64,000 bases of DNA from Rhizoclosmatium globosum (taxonomy: Eukaryota > Chytridiomycota > Chytridiomycetes > Chytridiales > Chytriomycetaceae). Of the stretch, positions 35,353 to 45,646 are shown piece by piece. Location: the NCBI GenBank assembly GCA_002104985.1, contig MCGO01000027.1:434001-498000 (forward strand), given 5' to 3'. The position numbers and the translations under genes were made by a program. How positions within the stretch are numbered: position 1 is the first letter of the stretch; every line of letters begins with the position of its first letter. Under the pieces are notes generated by a model. The model was not told the DNA's origin. It was given only the letters and a program-made list of their open reading frames with translations, and did not search any database.

Positions 35353-36008
35353 CTCAATAAACGCTCACCATTTACTTAAGAAGATATTGATGGCGAAGAT
35401 TAACTAGAACAGCATGAAGGTATGAGGTAACGGGCCGGAGAAGAAAGGTGGTCAAGTTTGCGAGAGAATTGTCAGACTTGACCACACCAACAGAAGGAGA
35501 AGGACGCGTCTTTTTCCGCAGTCGTTTCTGCAATGAAAGCGCGTTTAATGACTTGAAGTTGAGGTTGAGATAAAAGAAATAGAGAGAGAGAAGGAGAGAG
35601 TTGGAGAGGAGAGGAACGAGAGAGAGACACCCACTTTGACACCTTCCACTGGCAACTCAGCTTCCTTCGCGTACCAAAGCATCAGATGGTTGGAATAAGA
35701 CTTGTCACTTGATACTTTGCATAGTATCTATCGTTGGTGGATCAGCGTGCATCAAACACTGGGCAGCCGACAGCCAGTTCAGACATCTGTTTCAAACAAC
35801 ATCAGATTAGATTTGTATTCAAGTTGAGGAACAGAATAAAGACACAGAGAATACTTACACAATACTACGCCATCTAGCTCAGGTGTCATAGTACTGCAAG
35901 TGCTTTCACATAAAGTTTTCCAGGAAGACTTTTCTGAGTTTGAAATCCACAAAGAAAAAGAATTTCTGCAGTTTTCCTCCCCTCTTTTTTTTTCATTAAA
36001 TATATTCA

Positions 36009-39000
36009 TTTTAACTTTGCAGGTTCTGGTTTGGGACTCATGTTGGGTGTAAGAACCCGTGTCTCTGGCGACGGTGACGAGGTAGAGGGCGATCCATTGC
36101 TATCCGTGTCCATTATATCTGCTTCAAAGACTTCCTCAATAAAGGCCATATCTGGTTTTGCTGCTGTGAATGTGGACGAATATGTATGGTGACTCAAGGT
36201 TGAAATGAAGGGTGCAAGTTGTTGCTTGTCCAAAACAGTATGCATGGTGCGAAGCGAAGTTCGGGAACAGAGTGAAGACGCGTCGTCACGCTGAAATCAA
36301 GGTTAACATCCAATAAATCAATGGAAGAACACATTCACCTCATTGCCTCCAACAGACCACTTCAAACTCAACGACGGCAGAATAATTGCTGGAGCTTGTG
36401 TCAATGCAGAAACTTCTGGAGGTTTGGCACAATACAGAATCGTTCAGATCAAAGAGCTTTTGGAAGATTTAATCCATGTGGAATCTCTTTGGCTTGTCAT
36501 CAAAGTGTTTTGTCAAAACCAACTTTTTGATACAAACAGTGACGAGCCTTGGTATGCGAGTTTAGTTGAAAAATAATTCGAGTTTAGGACCGGAGGTAAT
36601 GGTATGCGAGTCTGAATAGAAGGCCACACCTCATAGACAGTTTCTGGATCTGCAAACAACGCAATGTATTTCTCCAAGAAGAACAGAAGGTGAGTATTAA
36701 ATCTAACTCCAGTCGTTAGCGAAAAACAAAACGCCACGACTACACGAACGTACATTTGTTTTGATCGCACGTAGAATGGATTTCCTTTGTCTTTCGGCGA
36801 CGCAATGTTCTGAGCGAATCCGAACCGAGTCCGCAGTCCATCCAGCAGATGCATCATCAGAGCCGGTCTTTGATGTTTTTGTGTGAAGGAACCCTTTTGT
36901 GTCAAATCAGGAACCAAGTGAATCCAAGACAGAGTTATCCCACATGAAAGCCTTCCCTTCAACAAGAGCAAAATCGAAAAGATAAAGGGAGGAACAAATA
37001 TTTGGGATTTCGGAATTGTTTCAAGTGTGTTTGTTGATAGCTCGTCGCCTGATGCCTTGGAGTAAGAACCGCAGAATTCCAGGTGAGCTGCTTCCTGCCG
37101 TTTGTTTGTTTTGTTTATAACATTCGTTTGTTCAGGGATGCCATCATTGAACTTCTGCCAGGAGTTTTGGGTGTGCTGAAGTCGTTGTTTTCCCTGTTCA
37201 AGAGAGATCCTTTTGCATCTGATAGTCCCAGTTCCAAGTCTCTGATGTCATATGAACTCTCAGGTGCCTCTCTGGATTTCTTGTGCGTCTCGGTCAAAAC
37301 TAGCATCCGCCATATCTTACAAACAATCTATTCCAAGTTCCCTGCACATTTAGTCGAATCAACTCTGGAGGTGTGGTTCTCCGACTGTGATGAATTGGTT
37401 CCAGTTCACTTTGCTTGCCAAACAGAATTCAACAATACGATTCAAAGCGACAACCAATATTACAACGTCAGTGTCCGGAGCTCCAATTGCACCTCTGTTC
37501 CGGAAGTTCTCTGTGCACCACTCGACGTACACACTCATTTTTTTCTCACGAAGAGAAATCTGGTCGCAGATGATGGATATAATGGGCTGAAGGAAGGACC
37601 AGAAGGAAATATTGAGACGAGGAAGAATCAAAAGGATAAAGTCTATCCAATGCTGAAGCACGTGTCTGTTTGAACTCTGAGTCAGAGATCCAAGCACCAT
37701 TTGCAAGAAACCAGGAAGCGTTTCTGAAAGGAGAGTGTTGGCAGTCGTGAGGGCAGATTCAATCAACATGAACCAAATGAATTCACTTGCTCATCCAATT
37801 TGGAATTCGACGCTGAAAGTCCTAATACTTCTCGACTTGATACAATCAGGTTGTCCAGGGCATCACCTACCGTCATGAAATTTTGTCGAATGGAACTGTG
37901 ATGGCTCAACATCAGCTTCATCAGCTCGTACAACAAGCTCCACACAAGCAGTAAACGAGGTTGGAGATCAAGCTGAGCAACTGAAATTGAATGCGTGATT
38001 TTGTGAATCAGGACTTTGACAACAACAGTGTTCATGGTGCTTTGGACTTCAGAGAAACCAAGGAACTTCGAAATGTATTCACAGGATTGAGACTGGATGG
38101 ATGTGTTTATGGCTTGAAGCTTTTTCATATTTGAGTTGAAACGCCCCTCCATCAAAGACTTCGGTGCGAAGGAATCTGAAACATTAAGTAAGACTTTGTG
38201 CTTAATGACAGGTGTAATAAACTACCTCAAACAGATAAACATTAGTATTTCAGCATATTTGAGGTCTCTGATCAAAGTATTAAACTCTGCACAAATCAGG
38301 ATCAGTAACACCAACGCCTTGTTACAACAAACCGTTATGTAACCACGACACATCCTTCAATTCCAAAATATCTGCTTCCTTGATACTCTCCGACCATAAA
38401 GTTTGAAGCAGAGGGCGGTTTCCAGCCAATAACAAGGAGAGTGCCTCGTCGAGTACAGAACTTGACCCATTTGAACTCACGCTCATAGTAGAATACTGTT
38501 TCTTCTTGGTTACCAATCAAAATGGTTCGGAAAAGACAAAAATATCAGGATGGAGGAGTGTCGCCAAAATAGGCTCAATCACCCTATAAAGCACAGATAC
38601 GTTAGCTACGATTTCAAAATAGACTTGTTCCCCACCTCGAGTAAGACTTGACATACGTTTTCAACCACGCTTTTCCACTCCGCCTAATCGACCGATTCTA
38701 ACTCCTCAACGCGTCCACTACCAAAACCAGAGGCTTCGGAAACGCTATTCCAGTCTGCCTTCACTCAACCTCCACAGAATTCCAAATCTCTGTTGATGCA
38801 AGAGCAAATCCACCAAATCGCGCGACGAGAGAAAGTTGGCAACAACGTCTTCGACAATGTAAGAACCAAACTTGGTCACACTGCTCAGTTTCCAAATTAA
38901 ATCTACGGCTCGGGTATGATAGATTCCAAAAGGCTCGGAATCCAAGCAGAGCCATAACTATTTGAAGATGTCTTTGTAAATGCTGTGTTGTTTGGAGAGG

Positions 39001-39838
39001 ATGATAGATGCTTACTCTGCTAACGGAAACTTGAATAAACAGCTTAACATCAAATTTCAGTGTCACGGAAGAAGAACGCGCCTGCAACAATATTTGGAGG
39101 ACGCAAGAAAGCGAGACGTTCAGGACACTAAACTCAGACGTCTAAAAAGTTTAATGGTTAGCTTTACCTCGCACCGTTCAAACTAAAAATGGGAACTCAC
39201 CTGTGTCACGCACTCGCTCAACGCAAGAAACCAATCCCAGTACTCATACTCCAGAGCCACCAAGCTTCTTTGCTGGGGTTTCGAGTGTACCTCCAAATAC
39301 GCAGACGCAAGCACTTCAATCATTCAATCATTCGGCACGTTTCCTCAATCAACATGACAATAGAATATTTCTCCGAGTTGTTGACGCTGACACCAGTGGG
39401 CGAAACAACACTGTCAACTACAGTTCAGGGTCCAAAGACTGTAATAACTTGATCCATCAAGCTTGTCAGAAACAGTTGGAAGTTGGTGAAGCTGAGTTCG
39501 ACAACAGGGCGACCAATTACAAATTCAGAGATGGACGGGACTGAAACACGGCTGGTTCGTCAAGTGCTGTTTCTTCTGCTTCATTCATAACGGTTCCATA
39601 TGGTAGAGAGGATGAGATGCTGATGTTGGATGCACCGGTTGCAGAAGTAGGAGACGTCTTTTTAACACCGGCTTTCCGTGATCCCACTAGCCGCATCGGA
39701 ATTCGTTCTGACCTGTTAGATTCTGACAGTTTCAAAATCCATGACTTTGTCATACTTTCGCGAGGTATATTGGAGAGAACTTTGGAACATACTCCGAGAA
39801 AGAGTGGTAATTTGTGCGAGGTTTCGGTAAAGTCGTCT
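36009..39838 (-). pseudogene. DOP1: DOP1/Dopey-like gene, decayed, U3 copy (micro-inversion type)
   Basis: Minus-strand equivalent of U1 4600-8426. It shares with U1 the inversion (here about 36960-37396, so its coding exons read on the plus strand), the TGA in the EPF block and the 8-bp duplication, and with all copies the TAG (complement at 38698-38700). Locally it is the best copy: the block reading VLDEALSLLLAGNRPLLQ then EADILELKDVSWLHN is open at 38322-38516, where U1 and U2 are each shifted. At 39838 it is joined by a deletion to sequence equivalent to U1 1880. Confidence 0.6.
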
Positions 39839-40500
39839 ACGAGTCCACGAAGCCTCCTGTCGTTCCGTTTCCTTTGTTGGAATTTGCGCTTGGTGTGTTG
39901 GACAAGGACCCACAACGCCCAAAGAAATGCTGCATTCATTGAATTGGTTTGATCTGGCTGGATGGTGCAAGTGTACGTGTGTGCGGTTGTTTCGAAGCAG
40001 TTGACGAAGATGCTGAGATGTGAAGAGTGATAGCTCCCCCTTCAACAGCATGATTGTTTGTGAAGAGAAACTGATGGAATGATGTTTTTAGCGCCAACCT
40101 GAGAGACGGGGGATGTCTTACCTCTTCTTATCCATCGATATTTGAACATACTGCTAGTCCCTTCACCAGAAGTTTGCTTGAAACCATATTCTTGAGTGTA
40201 TACTTGCACAATCTTTGGTTGAATTGATGTGTGGCCGTCTGATCAACGCAAGGGTCCTCGTCGAGCGAAAATATGCATGGCAGCACATTCCAGTATCAAT
40301 AATGATATTCGATACTATATATTAGATGCCCAAAAGATGAGTATGAGAAAACATAAGTGCACAACAAAAGCTTACCTTTCCAATCAAGCGATGCAGAGAG
40401 CCCATTGCCAATCAGACATTGTTTGCGCGTGGTTGCACTGGAGAAACGACTGAAGGGTCGAGTTTGGAGGTGTCCAGCAGGGTAAGCAACACGATCTCTC
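39839..40500. other. Equivalent of U1 1222-1880, fused to DOP1-like pseudogene
   Basis: The 2.7-kb deletion removes the coiled-coil pseudogene so that the region next to the microsatellite abuts the DOP1-like exon. An open frame crossing the junction (39517-39939, minus) is a by-product of the fusion. No gene is supported. Confidence 0.6.
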
Positions 40501-40732
40501 CAACCTTCCAACCAACCATCCAACCAACCAACCATCCAACCAACCAACCATCCAACCAACCAACCATCCAACCAACCAACCATCCAACCAACCAACCATC
40601 CATCCAACCAACCAACCAACCAACCAACGCAACCAACCAACCAACCATCCAACCAACCAACAAACCAACCAACAAACCATCCAACCAACCAACCATCCAA
40701 CCAACCATCCAACCAACAAACCACCTTTGAAT
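40501..40732. repeat. GGTT/GGAT microsatellite, expanded U3 copy
   Basis: About 230 bp of AACC/ATCC tetranucleotides (complement of the U1 form), nearly three times the U1 and U2 length, with a higher-order pattern of about 20 bp made of AACC runs broken by ATCC. A few CAAAC interruptions are present. Confidence 0.95.
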
Positions 40733-41335
40733 GCTCTATTTCCCAGTCACTGTAACTCCATTGGGCTAGCTGCAACACACACACACAAGTTCCGCCTGAG
40801 GCGCATTTGGTTACTGTGCATCGCAGAAGCCACTCTCCGCCTGAGGCGCATCAGGCATCACAGTGAATGAACAAGAAATGTAGCATCATAGGTGAAGAGT
40901 TAGTTGGGGAATGGTTGGAGAAGGAGACGTCGTGCACAGGAAAGAATGGAAAAAAAGGAGGATGTCCGAAACATTTCGTTGTGTTTAGCCACAAAAGTAT
41001 TGTCTACATCACATCAGAATAAAGTGACTGATAGAATGATATTTGTATTTGGATAAAAACAGATTGAATAAAGAAACACCAACTTCTACTCCCGAATCCT
41101 GGATAAATCCCACCCTTCAACCACCCTCTATACAGCACACCAATTATCCCTCCCTTCAACCCAACACCACGCCATAACTGCGCTGCCCTTTCCACCTCTA
41201 TACAGCACACCAATTATCCCTCCCTTCAACCCGACACCACGCCATAACTGCGCTGCCCTTTCCACCGTTCATCCTCCAGGTTCCAGCAACATATACAGCA
41301 ACAAACCCATTTCAACCCTTCATTCCCTTCATCAA

Positions 41336-42052
41336 CTAATCAAACAATAGCTGTGGTCTCATAAAATGACCAGCTCCCTCTTGCCAGTTGGCTGCGACTT
41401 GTGGAGGAAGTATGTTGGGAAGAAGAGGAACCATGTACTCTGCAGTCGGAGGAACACGAGGCTGCATTGTATATGTGTAGGTTTTGTTCTTGAGGCTCGA
41501 AATTGACACAAGAGTGGGTGCAGCAAGACCCTGTGCCAAGGCGTGGTACTTGGTGAGGCTGAACCTGTTTCCAGTGTGTACCACCACCACATCGAACCCT
41601 GCGTGCACGGCAGCAGCTATGGGACCAAAAAATCCAGTGTCAGAACTGACATGGACCAGCGTGGCAGGTTCTTGTGCGCGGAATCGCATGTGGAAATCCA
41701 CAGCCTGGCGGATTCCGGCTCCGTGGATGCTGTCAGCAGCCTCTGGTTCGTCAACCAAAGACTCGCGGAATCCACAGCCAGCCGCTCTGTAGCCAGAGAT
41801 CTGATGGTTGGTCCCAGCATTTCGCGACCGAATCCCAGTCATCACTTCAAAGCATCCAGGTACAACCTCCTCGCCGGGAGTCTGGGGTGCCATGAAGGGT
41901 TCCATGATGGCCTGGAAATACGAGCTACTGCTCTGAAAGCAAAGAGTAGTTAGAACACCAATACGTGGAGGTTTACCAACAAACAGTCATACCTGATGCC
42001 TCCCTGGTGGCACGTTTTCGCTATCCAAGAATACGTAAACGTACCGTGGCAT
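41336..42052 (-). CDS. NYN-domain protein, inverted copy 2
   Basis: Exon 1 is 42052-41993 and exon 2 is 41932-41336; the intron is 60 nt and the product 218 aa. Exon 2 matches the 16238 copy (PQTPGEEVV version). Exon 1 reads VPPGRHQ as in the truncated head rather than VPSGRHQ. It is therefore a mixture of features from two copies. The open frame and motif residues are intact. Confidence 0.75.
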
Positions 42053-42440
42053 TCCTGTAGTTTTGGGGTTGTTGTTATCAACAAATAGAATAACTTAGCT
42101 TAGTCTTTGGACTTGGGGTAGTTGGTGTGTTTTTGAATTTCTTCTGTAAGATATATTAGCACGTAATCATCAAGGATAAGGTGCAAGACGCGTAGAGGTG
42201 GGGCAAAGATGGGAAAGAATGTTTGACAGCACTGTGGAACACAATTTATCCTTCATTGTGCATTTACTCAGCTCAACTGAAGTTTGGTTGTGGCGGAGAG
42301 AGAGAGAGAGAGAGAGGCAGAGAGGGAGTGGAAACAAAGGTGTGGAGGAGAAGGCACGTACAGGCTTTGGGGTTAAGATTTTGTTTGTTACGAGACAGCG
42401 GAAAAACTCGTTTGTGCAAAATTGACAACAAGCAAAAGCA
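42053..42440. repeat. NYN upstream region with (GA)n microsatellite
   Basis: Inverted equivalent of 15850-16237, with a GA run at about 42296-42316. Similarity weakens toward 42440-42500 but a few blocks (TTTTATTCTGAGTAT) persist, so the boundary is old or eroded rather than a clean cut. Confidence 0.65.
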
Positions 42441-42499
42441 ATAATGAAAGAATAATGCAGCACCTGAGACACGGAGATTTGAGTTTTATTCTGAGTATC

Positions 42500-44222
42500 G
42501 ATACACACAAGCAAGGAAGGTCCATTTTCTAAAGGTTTTTATCAAAGGATGCAGTGTTTTGTATTCTTTATATCAGCTTCAAGTTGCAGGCAATCCTGTT
42601 TCACGACTTTCTTGATTCTGTCCAAATAGTATATTTAAACCGAATAACTGTTGAACTCAGGCATGAATATCTTTCTCCTATTTCAAAGCAAAAGCTCTCA
42701 AGTCTCAAAATTGATGATGCGCTTCCTGATACCTCTCATAATTTTGGTAAAAAAGGTGTTCCACAACAACCCACTTGAAGAAAGGAAGTGGAACACGGTG
42801 TGCAATCGCTGAAGCTCAAGATGTTCCAACCCTCACAGCTTCCACCACCCATCTAATTCTCCTGCAACCTTGAAGCATTTCCCTCAACAACAAACACCCC
42901 AACCCAACCCCGTGCAACATCCACAGGCCACAAAATGCATCCTCATCAAAGCCACTCGGTCCACAACAAATCCTCGGCGTCGATCATCAACCGCTGTTGA
43001 ATGACCCAACAATGGAGTCCATGGAATCAGAATCCTACACTACGTCTCTCTGCCCACAGTCTCCCAGCGAGCCCATGTCTTCCATCAATTTGAAAGTTCC
43101 CGCAACAGGGAGACAGTGGCTTCAGCCGGTATTTCTACGCACAGCAGGAGTTCTTGAGTGCAAGTTCTTCTTCGAATGACGACGGGTCGTTCCCATCGAA
43201 ACAAGGAGATGGACTGTTAATTCTGGTTTTGAAGAGGAGACTGTTGTTGTGAGTGGGACTAATTTTGGATGGTTAACTGGGGAAGGAGGGGGACATTGCT
43301 GCCACTGTTGTGTCTAAACGGGAAGGTTGCACCATCTTGGTCCAGGTTGGATCTAATTGAGCGTTGCCGAGCGAGTCGGGTTTGAATCCACGAGATTTTG
43401 GGATTATGAAGCGTGGTTCCTTTTTCCATTGTGTTGGTTGGTTCTGCTACAGCGAGGACAGGGAGAAGTATGCTTGGAATTGGGAACAGTCATCAAATCT
43501 GGTAACTACTCTCTGAAAGGATTATTCATTTGCACTGACGTGCAGAAACAGGTTCAGTGCATCACCGCTCTTGTCCTCCATCTTCTATGCGAGATGTGGG
43601 GAGACTTGGAGCTGGTCGACGGGACGATGGTTTTGTTGAGGGTTCAGGGGGAACTTGCTCCACAAGTTGTTCTTTACGCGGTCAGTTACCAATTCGAACA
43701 TCTACAACCGTGGACGTGGCCATGATTCTGAAACGGGGTCTGAGAAGAGTGAGTTTATGCATATCCAATGCGTCAAGGAAGCCGCGGAGGTACGATTGCA
43801 GGATCTATTTCGAGTATGCGTTGGGAGGTGGTGGGCAGAATTCACTTCCTGGAATTTGGTCCTTGTTTTCTTGTCTTGGGACAGGAATGCTGCCACAATG
43901 GTGTTGGACTCCCTTGTGCAAGTGCTGTATGTGATGCGGCCGAAAGGTGGGAAGTTTAATATTAACGGTGTGGTTGGGAAGTGTGGATTGTGAATCAAGA
44001 GTGGAGTAGAGTTTGATGGCGTTCAGAGAAAAGGGTTTGTTTCAGGCTGGCGAGCGAAAGATGTTGTTTTCAAGGAAGCTGACGTGGATGGGAGGGTGGA
44101 TTGGGGAGATGCTGTTACAAAAAGGAAGCAGTTGCAGATGCAAGAGAACTCTGTGCCGGAGAAAGAGCTAGTTCAGTGGACGTTGTTGTTGAGTGGAAGT
44201 AGCTCACCTTGATTGAATAAAT
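42500..44222 (+). pseudogene. Unrecognised gene region, probably decayed or multi-exon
   Basis: Several coding-like stretches occur in different frames: about 43220-43315 (containing TVVVSGTNFGW, which resembles the start of an IPT/TIG-type immunoglobulin-like domain), 43560-43725, 43655-43993, and 43997-44215 (reading EFDGVQRKGFVSGWRAKDVV and ending at a TGA). A stop at about 43991 separates the last two. No single splice model keeps everything open, so it is either a degraded gene or one whose introns I could not place. The last frame ends inside the 25-bp direct repeat at 44199. Confidence 0.3.
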
Positions 44223-44223
44223 A
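44199..44223 (+). repeat. 25-bp direct repeat, left copy, flanking the transposase
   Basis: An exact 25-nt sequence beginning GTAGCTCACC and ending AATAAATA. The second copy is at 45619-45643. It is much longer than the TA target duplication expected for Tc1-type elements. Confidence 0.9.
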
Positions 44224-44303
44224 GTACTCGTCGCCGCCATACTGCTCAACACAACAACACCATACCTGCTCGTGGATCAAAAACTCTCGATAAATATTTT
44301 CCA

Positions 44304-45525
44304 ATGCCTTCAAAACGTTCTCCATTAAATTTGATTAGTGGTTACAACAAGCTTCAACTTCAAGTTGTGTCTGCCCAGCTTGCAGATCGAATCAAAACAC
44401 TGACAAATGATCGCAAATCTAAGAATGAGTTTGGTGATATGGCTCTTACTGATCTTCCAAGACTAATGGCTGTAAATTCATACTTCAAGCTTATTTTGGA
44501 AGGAAAACAGCGGATTGAAGCATCAGAAATTGTTTCAAAAGTTGTGTTATCACGTGGAGTTTGGGGTGCACGGATTTTGCGTGGCTGGGCCAATATTTAC
44601 TTCAATAACCTTATGCTGCCAATGATTAATCAAGGAAACCACATCAAAGTTAAAAGTTTGATCCATGATGAGGATGTTCGAGCTGCTTGTCGCACGTTCT
44701 TGAGGTCTGTAAAACCTGATGAACAGTCTTTCCAGAAATGGAAAGAATATGTGAATTTTGAGCTGCTTCCTGTTTATGCCAATCTCACAGCAAAGACAGG
44801 ATTCAAAGATACAACTTTGTACCGCTGGTTGTCAATATTAGGCTTTGATTACACTCAAATCAAAAAAGGTGTTTATGAAGACAGTCATGAGCGTTCTGAT
44901 GTTGTGGCTTACCGTGGACCATATTGTGCTGAGCTTTTGGCTTTACTTCCACGTTCAACTCAGTGGGAGGAGCAAAGTGTGGTTTGGTTGAAGTTCCTCC
45001 AGTTTTGGTTCCTGGAGAGGAAGAAATTGTCTTTGTTGTTCAAGATGAAAGTGGCTTCGAAAGTGTACTCGAATTCCATGTGAGGATGTTTTTCCATTTG
45101 GTTGTTGTCAAGTTAATGCACTTTCGCATTTTCCTGATTTTTTGGAGCAGAAGTCAATGCTTGAAGAAGCCTTTGCTGATGTCAAGCACATGATGAAGCT
45201 CAACCCAAAGTTTCACTGTGAGTTGTCTTGGATTGAAAATGTGTGGGGTGACATGAAACGCTTTACTCGAGCAAACTGCTCCTATAGCTTTACAGCCTTG
45301 AGGGAAACTCTTCCAGAGGCAATTCAGTACGTAAATTCTGCTGAAGGATTGGTCAGGAATAAGCGTTATCAAAGGAGATGTTTCAGGCTGCTTGATGCAT
45401 ACCATAAAGGGTATTCTCTTGCCTTAGCTGAGTTTGCAGCAAAGAAGTACAAAAGCCATAGAATGATTCCCACAGAAGCTGTACTGAGTGAAATTCAGAG
45501 AGAATTTGAAGCTGTTTATGATTAA
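44304..45525 (+). pseudogene. Tc1/IS630-like DDE transposase, internally deleted and frameshifted
   Basis: The N-terminal part (44304 to about 44965) is a long helical region typical of large fungal DDE transposases. The frame then shifts by one near 44965 to give VPGEEEIVFVVQDESGF, which holds the first catalytic Asp region. A second break near 45080 enters a third frame reading CCQVNALSHFPDFLEQKSML and then PKFHCELSWIENVWGDMKRF, with the third catalytic Glu region, and finally DAYHKGYSLALAEFAAKKY to the TAA at 45523-45525. The segment that normally lies between the first Asp and CCxV, including the second catalytic Asp, is missing. The element cannot make an active enzyme. Family knowledge is from memory of fungal DDE proteins. 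Confidence 0.7.
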
Positions 45526-45618
45526 TTTCATCTTTTATTTTTGGAAAGACGAATTGTTTTATAAAAATTTTGGTCCCAAAATTTTGGCCACACTTGATGA
45601 GTTAAGTCAGTGGCCACT
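45526..45618 (+). mobile_element. Putative 3' end of the Tc1-like element
   Basis: The end has the form CAGTGGCCACTG followed by TA at 45620-45621, with a second palindrome (CCAAAATTTTGG) near 45580. Tc1/mariner elements commonly end in CAGTGG...CCACTG next to TA. No matching inverted repeat was found upstream of 44304, so the 5' end seems lost. Confidence 0.45.
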
Positions 45619-45643
45619 GTAGCTCACCTTGATTGAATAAATA
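45619..45643 (+). repeat. 25-bp direct repeat, right copy
   Basis: Exact match to 44199-44223. It sits between the putative transposon end and the start of the next open frame. Confidence 0.9.
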
Positions 45644-45646
45644 TTG

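Larger units (their letters stand above)
28757..42440 (-). repeat. Segmental duplication unit U3, inverted
   Basis: Inverted copy running from the 3' flank of one NYN gene through a whole unit to the next NYN gene and its upstream region. Its left part mirrors U1 with coordinate sums of about 45990-45994. Compared with U1 it lacks about 2.7 kb (most of the coiled-coil gene; junction near 39840) and has a two-unit 698-bp array. Similarity fades gradually between about 42420 and 42500. Confidence 0.85.

Noticed and set aside
39517..39939. 140-aa minus-strand frame as a novel fused gene
   Set aside because: It is created by the deletion junction at about 39840 joining two unrelated parts, and contains known pseudogene sequence.
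40296..40784. Gly-Trp-Leu-Val and Asn-Gln-Pro-Thr repeat proteins
   Set aside because: They are translations of a tetranucleotide microsatellite whose length differs between copies.
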